Source: Paramecium pentaurelia (lineage: Eukaryota; Ciliophora; Oligohymenophorea; Peniculida; Parameciidae). From it: a stretch of 64,000 bases of DNA. Made by a program: the position numbers and the translations under genes. Below, piece after piece: positions 1 through 12,087 of this stretch (positions are counted from its first letter, which is position 1; each line of letters opens with the position of its first letter). Where the stretch lies: NCBI GenBank assembly GCA_905183005.1, contig CAJJDO010000005.1:456641-520640 (forward strand). Direction: 5' to 3'. The notes under the pieces were generated by a model. It was not told the DNA's origin, did not search any database, and was given only the letters and a program-made list of their open reading frames with translations.

Positions 1-1
1 G

Positions 2-406
2 ATTAAAATATATTTATTTATTAAATTATTTTGGGATTTTGAATGGCTTATTTATGCTGGTTTGCCTGTCTGTATATCAATTAGTCTACTCAATATTATC
101 TTTAGAAAATAGATAATAAATTTTATTTTGTTGACAATATTTTAAATGAAAAAAATGGATCCTAATTAAAATGATTAAATAACATATTCAGAAGATTATA
201 TAAATTATCTTAAAAGTATAAATTATTGTTTTATTTAAAGATTTAAAAATAGACGAAACCAATAAAATTACTTGGCAAATATTGAATTTATATAAAAAGA
301 TTTGATTTAAATATTTCAAAGATTTAGTGCTATACATAATTATCAATATTATTTAGACATATATATCATTAATAATTGTATCATATTTACTATATCACAA
401 TTATGA
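2..406 (+). CDS. C-terminal part of an unrecognised protein (5' end outside window)
   Basis: An open frame enters from the left edge and runs 134 codons to TGA, with several TAA/TAG read as Gln. It starts with a hydrophobic stretch (residues about 15-35, WLIYAGLP and following) that could be a membrane helix, then a polar Lys/Asn/Gln-rich part. A possible 30-nt 3n intron (328-357) cannot be excluded because removing it keeps the frame. The family is not recognised. In such AT-rich DNA an open run of this length is only moderate evidence for a gene. Confidence 0.45.
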
Positions 407-1048
407 AATTAATCCTAAAATTTGTTAAGTCATTTCCTTCTATATGATTCAAAATTTAGATAAATATAAAAATTTTAAATTAAAACATAAAATAATTTTT
501 TATAATTCTTATAATTTATTTTCTCAAATTTTCAAATTATTTTTTTATATTTTTTAATATTAAGACCATTCCCTTAAATTAATATCAAAATATTATCATT
601 AATTCTAGCACTTAATTATAACATCTAGATAGGTTTTATATTCTATGAAGGTTTTTGGTTATAATTTATTCTATTGCTTGATATTTTTTATCAGGCTTTT
701 ATCCGTCTCTAATTCAATTTAGTATTTGATATTATTAAATACAACTAATGGAAATGAACTTATAATTTTAATTAATCATTGACAAAAATTAATTATCAAT
801 CAAGCTGATTTGAAAATATTAATTTCTTAGTTTGAAATAAAACATGATAAGGGTTCAATTATTGACAATTAATTAACTTAAAGCCCTTTTTAGATATTAA
901 ACTATTACTATTTTATAAATCCACTGAAAAATAATAGCCAAATGCAAATTGCTAAAATTCTATGTTTGCATTTGTTTTTAATATAAAAATATTATATAAA
1001 AAATAAAAATTCATAATGAATATTTAAATACAACCAAATTTATGTTAG
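407..1048. other. Region without a confident gene; one interrupted coding-like frame
   Basis: An ATG at 645 opens a frame with a signal-peptide-like start (MKVFGYNLFYCLIFFIRLLS), but it meets an in-frame TGA at 780. The same frame then stays open to about 1017. The only GT near the TGA would give introns of 83 nt or more, far outside the range seen here. This is either a decayed gene or chance openness in AT-rich DNA. Confidence 0.4.
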
Positions 1049-2205
1049 ATGTCCGTATATAAAGATGATACTAAAAACATGAGATAATATTTGAAACTGA
1101 GAGCAATAATAATAGGTCCAGATTAGAACTATAACAAGAATTCGTTTCTAGCTATTGTAGAATATTTTTATTATTATAGATTAAATGCAGAGAATCAGTA
1201 AGAGATGAAATAACAATGGATAACTTTACCAGATATTCTCAAATTTAAAGTTTGATTCCTTCAAAATTTAGAAAATAAGGCAAAATTTTAACATGGAAAA
1301 TCCCTATAAGTGAGTATTTAACATAAATTCATTACAAAAATTAAAATTTTAGGTGTAATTCTCAGCAAGAACTAGAATTATTATATCAGGAAAATAATAA
1401 AATATAAAGAAAATAATATACTATTTAATTCAATGCCCTGTACGATTTTGAATCATTATAAAAAATAATGAATGAAAAGGACTTATTTTTTGATAATGAG
1501 AAAAAAACTTTATAGTAAGAAATTTAACATTAATTATTTCTAAAAAGATCTAATAACATTAACATTCCTATAACTCTAACATTAAATTAAACTGTATTTA
1601 AGTAAATTGAAAACAAAAAAATAGAAATAAAATTATAAAGTTAATTTTTAGAACATCCATTCCCAAAAGTCCAATATACTTTTTATTAAAAAATTGTCTA
1701 TCCCCAAATGAAAAATTAATACTATTAAAAACTAACTGAAACTTAAGAAGACTAACAATTTACTTAAAAATATTAAATTGGATTAGATAATAATTGCGAA
1801 GTTAATTTAAAAATTGATTTGAATATTCTTGAAAACATTAAACCTTTTTATTTAGGATAAAATATAGAATCACATCATTTAATTTTAATTAAAATTATTT
1901 TTGATAAAAAATATTGCCTAGATTTTAGTCAAAGAATTTATGATATTTTTGTTCCTATTTAAATTATTTAAAGAGATTAAATTGTTGCACAAAATGGAAG
2001 TTAGAATTAGAATCCTTCAGATATATAAAGCAATAGTATAGAATTATAGAGTAAGAATTAGAATCCTTCAAATATATAAAACGATAAGACAAAAGACAAT
2101 ATCATATAAGTAGATTTTTGGCCTTAATTTTGCAAATAGTATGAAAATTATTTAAAAGTGGAAATTCTTAATGAATAAAAATTAATAATCAAAAGGTTGG
2201 CATGA
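1049..2205 (+). CDS. Hypothetical protein, 373 aa
   Basis: Not recognised. ATG 1049 opens MSVYKDDTKN; a 35-nt GT-AG intron (about 1199-1233) must be removed to restore the frame, after which about 320 codons run to TGA 2203-2205 with no stop, which is unlikely by chance. The protein is hydrophilic and mixed in charge, with no signal peptide, no clear membrane segment and no zinc-binding motif. Near the C-terminus a 17-residue unit (core NQNPS-I) is repeated through a 51-bp duplication. A further 3n intron of 39 nt (about 1316-1354) is possible and would not change the frame. Start and exon structure are inferred only from frame continuity. Confidence 0.65.
2003..2087 (+). repeat. 51-bp direct repeat inside the 1049-2205 gene
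   Basis: The string agaattagaatccttca occurs at 2003 and again at 2054, and the match continues imperfectly downstream. The 51-bp spacing is 17 codons, so the repeat preserves the reading frame. Confidence 0.8.
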
Positions 2206-2748
2206 AAAAATATTTAATAATGGCGTTTATTAATATCTATAAAAATATACTCCAAAATATAAGATTTTTTTTTAATTAAAAATCACTTAATTTAAATTTT
2301 TAAGAATCTGATATTTTATTTTTTAGAGGAGTAACCAAAATAACTTAAAAAGTTTATGCATGTTACCTATTTTTATAAAAAATATGATAAAAATATTTGA
2401 ATATTTGTTTTAAATGAATAGCTAAAAGAATCTCCAAGGTTCATTGTAAATAAGAAAATCTTTTGATATCCTCATCGTAATATTACTCTAAATAATCTCA
2501 ATAAAGTGATAGTTTCTTTTCTTCATAATTTCTCTAAATTCAATGATGTATTTTGCTTATATTATCTACTTTTCAAGAAATTCTTCCCTTATAATTTTAA
2601 CTCTTTATATTTAAAATTAATGATGTTAATTCTATATTATATAAACCATATAGTTTTATTAATCTTCTGTTAAGATTTCTCTTTTTAATAATACATTGAA
2701 TTGATTTGATATATTTAATTAATTTAATGGAATAACTTATAAATAATA
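2206..2748. other. Spacer; weak minus-strand open frame only
   Basis: No gene can be supported. A minus-strand frame (2649 down to 2068, 193 codons) has a charged, helix-like middle, but it overlaps the 3' end of the plus-strand gene and has no recognisable domain. About one open run of this size is expected per few kb of such DNA when only TGA stops translation. Confidence 0.4.
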
Positions 2749-4899
2749 ATGAATATTAAATAATTAGCTACAAATTTCGATGTTCTCTATCGAAGAGTAA
2801 ATGACAGAAGCAAAGTAACAGAAGTTATGTTGGGACAGCTTTTCGAGCGATCTGAAGCTGAAGAAAAGTATCACAAGGCTTTGGAGAAAATAAGTGGATA
2901 AATGCAAAATTGTGGAGGAGACATTGATGATTTAGTGAGAGGAGTGAAAGTAGATCTGAATTAAAGGGCCCAGTACTATAAGGTATGTGGGTATTTGTAA
3001 CTAAGCAATTCAATTAATCGTACAAGCATGATGTAGAGTAAGCGATCAATGAGCTTAGATAAATCCAAAGTTAATTCAAACCATTGATTCAAGATGTATT
3101 AAAAATGGATAAGGAAATCAAAATATCTTGTGATAAGTATGATCGTCAGAAAGAGAAGACAGTAAGAGCCTCAAAAGAATATGAGGAGTCAGCTATTACA
3201 TTAGAGGCATTGTGTTGGAACAAAGAGTGCAACTTAGAATAGAGATCAAAAGCATAACATAGACTAAATTCATAATTATAATACAAATAAGAGAATGAAT
3301 CTGCTTTAAGATAAGCAGCATCAATTTATAATTAAGCTGTTCAATCATATTGCACTTCTTTATAGAATGGCATATAATAGCTGACTACATCATATAATCA
3401 AATATTTTCAATAGCTAAAGTATATTAATATTGTAATTAGGATATTGTAATGAAGATATTAGTTTATGAAATATCCAAAACTAGGAATCTTTAATATGAT
3501 AGCGAATAATTCTTTAAGCAGGCAGAAATTTATTTGGATCCCTAAAATGACCCTATTGCACCAGGACCCTCTAGTTAAATAGGAATTTCTAAAGAGAATT
3601 ATTTAAAAGTTAATTCTTAATTAAATTCTTCATTTTTAAGGAGTATAGCAGATTAAATCTCTCTTAATCACAGATTAAATATTAAAAGAGAAACGACTGC
3701 TTCTTCTGCTTAAGTAGAAAATATAGATTCCTTTGATATCTTCTTAGTGAATTAGGAATTTATTGATGATTTGAAAGGAGTAACAATCAAATTAATTGGA
3801 AAAGTAAATAACAAAAATAAACCAAAAAATGCTGACGAATAACCAGCTGGGGTTCAATAAATGGTAAATAAATATAAAGATTAATATGGTGAATAATCGC
3901 TTATAAGCATTTATTGTTTTATAAAACATGTGATATAATAGACTTAAGAGTAGTAAATAAAAGGTTGGAAGAATATACCTGAATTACAAAAGAAAAATTT
4001 AGATGAAATTTTTGATCAAAAATTCTTTAGAGAATTAGGATGCATCATCCTTGAATCATTTCGATAAGCAGGGTAAAATAATAGGTTAATTTCTCTTTAG
4101 GTGCTCCAATTTAAGTTCTCATGGATTCAAAAATATGCATTTATTCACTCAAAAACTGTTAGAGATATCATAAAAAGAGGGGGAATTAATTTTAGTTAAA
4201 AGGATTATTACTATGATATCAACAATCTACACAATAGATGAACATGAAAAACGATTTTTCTTACAAGATAGTCTAATTTCTATGCAAATTTGGAGATAAA
4301 TTGATTTATGGGAGGGATTAATTTATACAACAATTGAGTCAGAAATAGATAAATCTGCAATGAAAGATACTGTTTAGTTTTCAAATGAGCAAATATTTAA
4401 GGATAAAAATGTAATATATTCTAATTTATTGACTCTGACACTCAATATGATCAATTTTAAGTAATATAAAATATTAAAAAATAGAGTCGATAAATAAGAG
4501 ATTAAGAATATCTTGGTGAAGTATGCAAGAGTATTTTAGCTTTATGATCTATAGGCTCAGGAACTTATTAAATTTGCTGAAAATGATGGGAAAATTGAGC
4601 CAAATCAAAAAATTAATTCCTTATCTGTTCTTCAATCATTATATTATTAACCTTAATCTATTTAAAATTAATAAGGAAATATTGTTTAAAAAAAAGTAGT
4701 TATATTTGATAAGAAAAACCCTTTGACAGCTAGCCCTAATATTAATGTTTAAAAGATAAGTGGAAATTAAGTTTCATTAGGTTCAGAAACTCTGCCTAGA
4801 GAAGTAATTCAATCTCAAGCTTAAGTTTAATCAAATAATACATAATAATAAGCAACGTCTTCTTAATAATAGCAAATATCTATAATTTAATAGGCAAGA

Positions 4900-4978
<79 letters not shown>

Positions 4979-5142
4979 AAAAGACTTCTTAAAATTCACC
5001 AACTATTTAATAATTATAACCAACCTCTCCATAAATTTAATAATAATAATCAACATAATAGGAATAAGAATAACCAAAAATTAGATATAACTAGCATCCT
5101 TTAGAAGCACCTAAAGCTAATTTCCTAAAAAAGTTGCCATGA
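2749..5142 (+). CDS. F-BAR domain protein, 782 aa, with long polyglutamine
   Basis: Residues about 8-260 read as an F-BAR (FCH) domain, the curved coiled-coil dimer that binds and bends membranes in endocytosis: FDVLYRRVNDRSKVTEVMLG is followed by a run of E/K/Q heptad helices. A second, mostly helical region (about 330-560) is well formed but unassigned. Gln703-726 is a run of 24 glutamines, all TAA, followed by a Q/P-rich tail; no SH3 domain is seen at the C-terminus, unlike many animal F-BAR proteins. Introns: 2983-3005 (23 nt) and 4158-4179 (22 nt, ending GAG). The start ATG 2749 (MNIKQLATNF) is directly in frame with the domain. The gene lies about 200 bp upstream of a PX-domain gene on the same strand, also a membrane-traffic type. 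Confidence 0.88.
4903..4974 (+). repeat. (TAA)24 microsatellite coding polyglutamine
   Basis: Twenty-four consecutive TAA triplets in frame inside the F-BAR gene. In the standard code this would be 24 stops; here it is Gln24. No CAA or CAG interrupts the run, so it is likely to vary in length by slippage. Confidence 0.95.
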
Positions 5143-5343
5143 TATTTTTCATATAACAAAATAATATAGGAAAATATTTATTTTATCAATTTAATATATC
5201 TTTCAATTTATAAAGTAATTTTGAAAAAGATTCTTAGGTTTTCAACAAAAGAAACTTCTAGTTTTGAGTAATAACTTAATTTGTTATCTAATTTGATAAT
5301 ATGAATATTGAATTTTATTATTAAGATCATTAATTTAAATTAT

Positions 5344-6990
5344 ATGGAATTTATAATTTTGGGTATCAAATAAGGAGATCTTAAATATTTCGATGACTCA
5401 ATTGACCTTTAAACATTATTCCCTTATAAGATTCATACTGTAAAGATCTTTTTTACAAATTAAGGGATATTGGGGATTCAAAATTATTATTATTCATTTA
5501 GTTCTCAATCTGTCATAAAATGTAAAGAACATAGGTATAATTGTTATTATATTATAGATCATCAAAAATGTTTGGAGTAAATTAATAAAAATTAGTTTTG
5601 GATAGTAGTGAATACATTATTTAGTTGACATGGTATTAAAATGAGATTGGCATAAATCGAGTAGAAATATAGACGAACAAATAATAAATTTAAATTGGAT
5701 AAAAGGATGGAGAGAAGAAGGAATTTAAAGTGGAATAAAACTACTAATTAGGTGCTATAGGTGGAGGATATAAATAATAATTATAATTTTTGGAATGGCA
5801 AATAATTCCATTGGTTGAGCAATAAACTCAATATTAATCATAGTTATATCAATTATATTTATCTTAAATTGAAAGTAATTAAAAAAGAAGTAAGTTTGAA
5901 TATGTTGGTAAGTAATATAGAGTGTGTGATCCATAAATTATATAATAGAGACTAACTAATAAATTTGTTTAATTTCGTATAGTAGATAATACAGAGCAAG
6001 AAGTCATAAGAAGATTTTAAGATGTATTTTAATTAAGATAAATATTGCAATTAAGATGGTATAATAATCAGAATAATAAAAGTTTAGGCCTGGAGTGTAT
6101 ATACCACCATTGATGAATAAATCAACTTTTGAGGATTATTCAAGTGAACACATAGAGAATATTAGGAAGGCAATTGAATACTTTTTGATAAAATTATCCA
6201 AGATAACTTATTTTGCATAATCAGTAGAATTCAATGTTTTTATAACAAAAACAAATAAGGATAGTAATTAAGAAATGGATTATGTATAAAATAAATTGAA
6301 GGAGATGACTCAATAAACTAATATTGAATAAATTGATTTACGGTTTAAATAGAATTTTGAAGAATTTGAAACTAAGGAATCAGTGAATGAACAGTAAAGA
6401 TAAAAATGTAATGATTTTTCACTTCTAATGTCTAAATTAGAATCAATAAAAGTTAACGATTTTTAAGATATTAAAAAACTATTTGAATAACATTCTAAGA
6501 ATGTTAATTACCTTTCTAAATATATTCTTCCAGAGTTGCATTTGCTTCATCTTAATTTATAATCAGAGGTGGTTATTTAAAGAAAGAAATCAAATTCTAT
6601 CGATAGAGGGTTGTAAATGTAAATTGATACAATGAATGATGTTTATGATTATTTTGTAACAGAATAGAGAGAAGCTAGTGTAATGTCTTAATGCATGAAT
6701 TATATTAAAGATATTGAATAATAGAAAAATAAATTAGAATAGAAAATTATGAGTTAAAAACTTAAGTAAGAGGAATTAAATACTGCTAAAATTCAATTTC
6801 AATCGGTTTCATCAATATGGAGCATTCTAGTAAAATCGTATGCAAATTATTATATTGATAAGTAAATTAAGTTTATTTATTTAGTTATTTTAAGGAAAGA
6901 TATTAATTGTATCTCTTGATGATAAATAGATTAGCCTAAATTTAATTAAATAATTTGAAATTAAGATAAAATTTTTGGCAGTCCATTTGA
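5344..6990 (+). CDS. Sorting nexin-like protein: beta-prism-like N-terminus + PX + helical C-terminus, 523 aa
   Basis: Residues about 175-290 match a PX domain, which binds phosphoinositides on endosomes: it has YRVCDP, then the basic RRF motif (VIRRFQDV) and the proline-rich loop WPGVYIPPL. Residues 300-523 are long helices with coiled-coil character, as in the BAR part of sorting nexins. The first 150 residues alternate beta strands and Gly loops (GILGIQNYYYSF, GAIGGGY) in the manner of a jacalin-like beta-prism; this assignment is from pattern only. Introns: 5535-5557, 6059-6087, 6862-6884. Removing the second joins the RW and PGVYIPP halves of the PX loop, good evidence for the model. The stop lies 23 bp before the next start codon. 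Confidence 0.85.
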
Positions 6991-7013
6991 TTTTATTTTT
7001 TTTATATAATTAA

Positions 7014-8682
7014 ATGAATATTAATATGAATCGATGTTAAGATTGCGGAAATATACATCCTAGATAACCTTGTGCTGCTCAACCAGTTAAATTTATTTGG
7101 TATTATTGTGAATATTGAATAGGCCTAATGAAGGTAAAGAGGTATTATTATTTGGATCATGGAATCTTTTCTAAGTTGGGACCAAATTAATTGGAAATAA
7201 ATGCACTTTAAATTTGGCAGTTGGATAATATGAATATAAGTTCTTAGTAGATAATTAATGGAGATATCTATAGAATCAAGAGATTGTACATGACAATCAT
7301 GGATCATATAATAATATGGTAAAAGTTATAATGATTACAGATTTAAGTGCTTCCTAAAAGAGCATATTAGATCTTTGAATCAAATGCAAAACCTTTAATA
7401 AGACTATTTGAGGTAGCTGATGAAGTGATTGGATCATGGGATAATTGGAGTTAACCAATCAAATTATAAAAGCGATATAATTAATTCAAACTATGCGATG
7501 AATATTATACATATATAGATTTACAAGAAGGACGCTATGAATTCATATTTAAAAGGGGAAGTCAATATTTTCATGATAGTTGCTAACCAACCATAGAGAA
7601 TTCATTTGGAAAGAAAAATAATATAATGGTTGTTTTGATAAATAAAACAGAATCATAAGAACTAGATTTCAATAATGTTTATTGGACAAAGCATGACTTA
7701 TTGTATCATACATTTGATCACATTTATGGACATACAATGACAAGTATTGGAAATTCATTTTACATTTTTGGTGGGGCTCCTAGTAGAAATGAAATGTATA
7801 AATTAACCTTTGGAGATCATTAATTGAATTTAGAAGAAACTGAAGGAGAAATACCTAGACCAAGAGCTTATCATAATGCATTAGCATACGGTGATAAAAT
7901 ATTATTTTTTGGTGGTGTCGATGAACATAATATATTAAATGACCATTTTGTGTATGTGACATCAGCTAAAACTTGGTATTTGGCAAAAACTGATAAGAAA
8001 TGGACAGAGAGAGAAAGAGCAAGTTTAACATTTTATGCTTAAGAAGAACTTGTAATACTATTTGGTGGATATTATTTATCACCTGATCTTGAAGTTGAAT
8101 TAATATACAATGATGTCTATTATATGAACATTTAGAATATGTAATGGGTTAAATTGAACATAAATAATTAACCATAACCTAGATATGGACATACTGCCAT
8201 TTAAGTTAATGAGAAAATGTACATTTTTTGTGGAAAGAATTAAGATGAATATTTTAATGATATATGGATGTTGAACTTTGAAAATGTTTAATGGTAATAG
8301 ATTCAAACTTAAGGTGTTGCTCCAGAACCTAGATATGGACATACAACCAATTTGATTAAATCAAAAATTTGCATTTTTGGTGGTAGAAATAGCAAATCTA
8401 ATCGATTGAATGATCTACATTTATTTGATTTCATAACAAATACATGGATTACACCTACTTAATATGGTTAAATGCCATCTCCAAGATATTTTCATGCTGC
8501 CGATATTTATAATGGTGAATAATTATGGATTTTAGGAGGAAACATTGGGCTTAAGTAATCTTTAATTATTTTTTAGACGCAATGAACATTTTTATATTAT
8601 GAACTTTGGAAAACAAGAAGAATAAACATAAGTATAATAATAAATTTAATAACAACAACAATAATAACAACAAAATTAGTGA
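7014..8682 (+). CDS. CBM48-CBM48-kelch protein, 533 aa
   Basis: Residues about 25-105 resemble the glycogen-binding CBM48 module of AMPK beta and branching enzymes (KEVLLFGSWN, later GQYEYKFLVD and a closing NN-I-V). Residues about 115-205 repeat the pattern (VIGSWDNW, GRYEFIFKRG, FGKKNN), so there are two tandem modules. Residues 220-510 carry kelch repeats with the double-Gly motif (IFGGAP, LFFGGVDE, ILFGGYY, IFCGKN, IFGGRN, LGGNI), which fold as a beta-propeller. The N-terminus holds a Cys pair (CQDCGNIHP). It ends in a short Gln run. Introns: 7100-7122, 7319-7340, 8555-8576. Likely a scaffold that brings partners to stored glucan, by analogy with CBM-bearing regulators; no catalytic domain is present. 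Confidence 0.85.
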
Positions 8683-8740
8683 AAGAACAATAAATCCAAG
8701 AGCTTTTTTAAATAAAAAACAAAAATATATTATAAATATA

Positions 8741-10195
8741 TCATTCTTATTACTATTGCAATTCAGCTTCCCTTCTTTCCTATTCTCTTCTTCTTTCATC
8801 ATCACTATCTGGTTCCAATTCATCTGGCTATTCCCGAGGATTTGGTTCTGGAACTTCATCAATATCTTCAGGGTCATCTTGTACATCTTTTGGAGCTAAA
8901 GGATTAAAAGAATGTTATTGATTCTTTAATCCATATCCAAAATAAACACTTAAGTATTCATTTGACTTAAATATTATATAATTAATTAAATACATTGCTA
9001 ATAGTCACTGCACCAGGCCACAAATAATTTCTTAACAAAACTACTTAATAACTTAGTGCTTATTCTTCTTAATTTGTATATTGCTGTGTTTCTCCAAAAA
9101 CCTTGATCAACCAGTTCCCTTCATTTTATTCAAATGCTATATTATAAAAATCAATTATTACGTTTGTCATCTTTAATAGATTTTAATCTCTCTTATTCAG
9201 GATCAGATTCTTTCATTTAATTCAATTCTTCTTCTTTTAAAGAAGGATCTTCATAGAATGTTATTCTTCCTTATTTTAAAATATATGCAGGCAAATGAAC
9301 CCATGCATCCATGGTTGCCAATTCAGCTGATTCAGGCATCTTAAATTCATCTTCAAAACCTATTGTTTTTGTTTCATCTTCATATTTATACAAGCCTCTA
9401 GGAGCTAATAGATTAGCATGCGTTATTCTTAATATTTATGCTTTTAATAAATGTTTTTCTTTTCCTTCAAAATATGGATATTAAATGATATTTTTATTTA
9501 AATTTCCGCTGAAAACATAAGTGATATACCTAGATGCTTCCATTTATTTACGTGTTATTTATGGCAATAAGGCCCAATCATCCAATACTAATTGATTAAG
9601 CTATATGTATTACAATCTTAAGTAACATAATGAACATATTCATTAAGTTTTTCATCACAATCAGGAGGCTATGGTTCTTTTATTTATTTATTTAAGGTAA
9701 CTTCAATAACAAAGTAATCCTTTTGTTATGCTAGTATTTTTCCCCAAAAACGTGCGCTTTAAATATTTGGATCTTTTGCAATTTGTTTGAGACATTGTTA
9801 TATTATGTAAGCATCTTCATCATTGAAACCATAACCAACAATATTCAATAAGGTATTTAATTTTAAAAAATTCTATATATTGCCATTTACTTATTTAACT
9901 TTGAATTGAATAAGTTACATTAATTTTGCACAATATTCTTACCATGGAAAAGAATTATCTTTTAAATTATTAACTTCATCAGCTGATTTGAGCGGAATAT
10001 GATTAAATCTATTCTCTTTAATAAAATTACTCAAATCTTCAAAAACTGCTAAATCTAATTAAATTAAAAGATTCATATACTTTGTGCATTATAATATTTA
10101 TTCTCTTGCATCTGATAATACAATTCGCAAAAATGATTATAGAGAGTCTTATTTTTGTATTTGGAATTGAATATTTATTATAATTGTTCTTCCAT
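8741..10195 (-). CDS. RSPH4/6: Radial spoke head protein, RSP4/6 family, 449 aa
   Basis: This family forms the radial spoke head of motile cilia and flagella, which signals between the central pair and the dynein-bearing doublets. Family hallmarks are visible after splicing: WALLPQITRKQMEASRYITY, GNLNKNIIQYPYFEGKEKHLL-AQILRI, WLIKVFGET, LWPGAVTIS and a final acidic tail (EDIDEVPEPNPREQPDELEP) ending in Gln. Four introns of 26, 26, 25 and 28 nt are needed; each removes a TGA or repairs the frame inside a conserved block. Start MEEQLQQIFN at 10195. The 3' end lies 58 bp from the stop of the convergent kelch gene, and the 5' end is about 140 bp from the divergent proteasome gene. Confidence 0.93.
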
Positions 10196-10333
10196 TATCC
10201 CAATCTGAATAATAATTAAATTTAAATATAATAAATATGTAATATTTGGACAATTATCTTCAATCCAAAGGTGGCTATGATTATAAAAATGTGAAAAGGT
10301 AACACATGATATTATTGTATAAGAAATGAATTA

Positions 10334-11168
10334 ATGAAAGCATAAGGATTTAAAGAAATGCCATTCACAAAAACAGGAACAACTATTGTAGGTGTTCTAT
10401 TTGATGGTGGAGTTGTAATGGCTGCTGATACAAGAGCTACAGCAGGATCTATAGTTGCTGATAAAAACTGTGAGAAATTACACGTTCTAGCTCCAAACGT
10501 CTGGGCTGCTGGAGCTGGTACAGCTGCTGATTTACATCATCAATGTGCTCATTTTAATGCTAAACTTAAACTCTAAAGACTCAATTTAAATAGATAAAGC
10601 AGGGTGAATGAAGTCATCACTAAACTTACTTCTAAGCTCTTTCCATATAGAGGTAATATTGGAGTTGCTTTGATTATTGGAGGAATTGATTGTAATGGAC
10701 CTTAATTAGCATCAGTATCTCCTCATGGAAAGTAAATCATAAATATTAACATAGTTATGTTTATCATCCTTTCCAATCTATGGGAAGTGGATCACTTGCT
10801 GCTTTGGGTATTTTAGAAGCCAAGTTTTAGGATGGACTTACCAAATAGTAAGCTATTGATCTTGCTATTGAAGCCATTGAAGCTGGTATATTCCATGATA
10901 TGGGGTAAATTGTTATTTCTATTGTTTATCTAGATCTGGAAGTAATGTAGATGTTGTTGCCATTACAAAAGATGGTGCTGATTATAAAAGAAATGTTAGA
11001 TAATACAATGCTAAATCATACTAAAGGCAAATTCCTTATGATTTCCCAATCAATAATACACGTATTATTTTATATACATTTTGTTTAGCTGCTCTTAGAA
11101 AATATTAGTTTGATATTGAAAAATAAGAATTAACAGAAGTTGGATAGGAAATGGAAATTATAGAATGA
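10334..11168 (+). CDS. PSMB7: 20S proteasome subunit beta2 (PSMB7 type), 251 aa
   Basis: Trypsin-like active subunit of the 20S proteasome. The catalytic Thr follows Gly in KTGTTIVG, so the propeptide is only 15 residues (MKAQGFKEMPFTKTG), much shorter than in mammals. RATAGSIVADKNCEKLH, GAGTAAD and the SGSNVDV strand are typical of beta2. Introns of 23, 29 and 27 nt; the last one restores NTPALRKYQF near the C-terminus, where beta2 subunits carry a tail that wraps the neighbour. The ATG at 10334 is preferred over the internal Met at residue 9 because it keeps a longer propeptide. The stop is 31 bp from the 3' end of the convergent NECAP gene. Confidence 0.95.
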
Positions 11169-11199
11169 TATAAGAATAATTATGTTTAATTATGTGCAT

Positions 11200-12087
11200 T
11201 CATAAATCTAATAAATTCAATTCCTTTGTTTTGGCTTAATTTTATTATTATGGTTATGATTAGTTAGTAAACACCTATGCTTAAAAGTTAAATTATTATT
11301 AAGGCTATGATTATGACTGTTATCCAAATCCAAATTATTATTGTTGAGGGGTCTATTAAAATGCATTCTATTATGGTACACTTGGTTGATTCCAAGAGTT
11401 AAAATCAAAATTACCCCAACTATTCTATATTGATTATGCTTAAGATTATTGAGCTGGTTATGAAAATTAACCAAAATCACTTGCATCAGGTGGAGGTGCA
11501 AATTTAAATTCAGATAAATTAGTTGATCCTTTCTACTAATTTTATTTCATTTATTGATTTCCATCTCCCAATGATATCTATATTTTCTATCCTTACTTTA
11601 AACTAAAATCTTATTAAGGTTGAAATTCATTTTTAAATTTCTCTGGATTTCTTTCCATTTCTCTATCTGAAATGAATTTTAATATCTTCTCATTGAAATC
11701 AAAGGCATCATTTCTATCTCTAAATACACAACCAACCCATTGATGACCTCCTGTTGGTGTTACTAATCTAATTGCATATCCTCTAAAAATATATTTTTAT
11801 TCATTTACCTTTAACTATCCACTGTTTTTTCAATAGCTTAGTAAGGATTATCTGGAAAATTTACAAAGGTCTGTACAGCTGAAGTATTTTTGTCAATAAA
11901 ATATAAAGTCAACTACCCACCTTTTTCTGTTAATTTGATTCCCCCTGTTAATTATAAGCTTTATTTTACCTTCCCAAAACATCTCTTTCCAGTCATCTAA
12001 ATAATAACCCTTGCTACTGCTGACTGGTGGAATCTTAAATAGGCAAACTTATTATTGTTTAACTAAAAGCACGTATTCAATAGACAT
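11200..12087 (-). CDS. NECAP: NECAP-family endocytic adaptor, 278 aa
   Basis: NECAPs bind the AP-2/AP-1 ear domains through a PH-like (PHear) domain and act in clathrin-coated vesicle formation. The domain fills residues 1-165: EYVLLVKQQQVCLFKIPP, GYYLDDWKEMFWEG, then after splicing GYAIRLVTPTG and WVGCVFRDRNDAFDFNEKIL, all close to the family pattern. The tail is Q/F/N-rich with short motifs of the kind that bind coat proteins (SWGNFDFNSWNQPSVP). Introns of 25 and 26 nt. An alternative frame over the tail is also free of standard stops for 94 codons, but it is only a shadow of this Gln-rich region. Confidence 0.92.

Noticed and set aside
2068..2649. Minus-strand frame of 193 codons
   Set aside because: Overlaps the better supported 1049-2205 gene, has no domain, and such lengths are expected with only one stop codon.
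8566..8899. Overlapping frames on both strands at the kelch / RSP4/6 junction
   Set aside because: They are shadows of the two gene ends and the 58-bp spacer.
11217..11501. Open minus-strand frame of 94 codons with His/Asn-rich protein
   Set aside because: It is another frame over the Gln-rich tail of the NECAP gene, which is fully supported by its PHear domain and introns.
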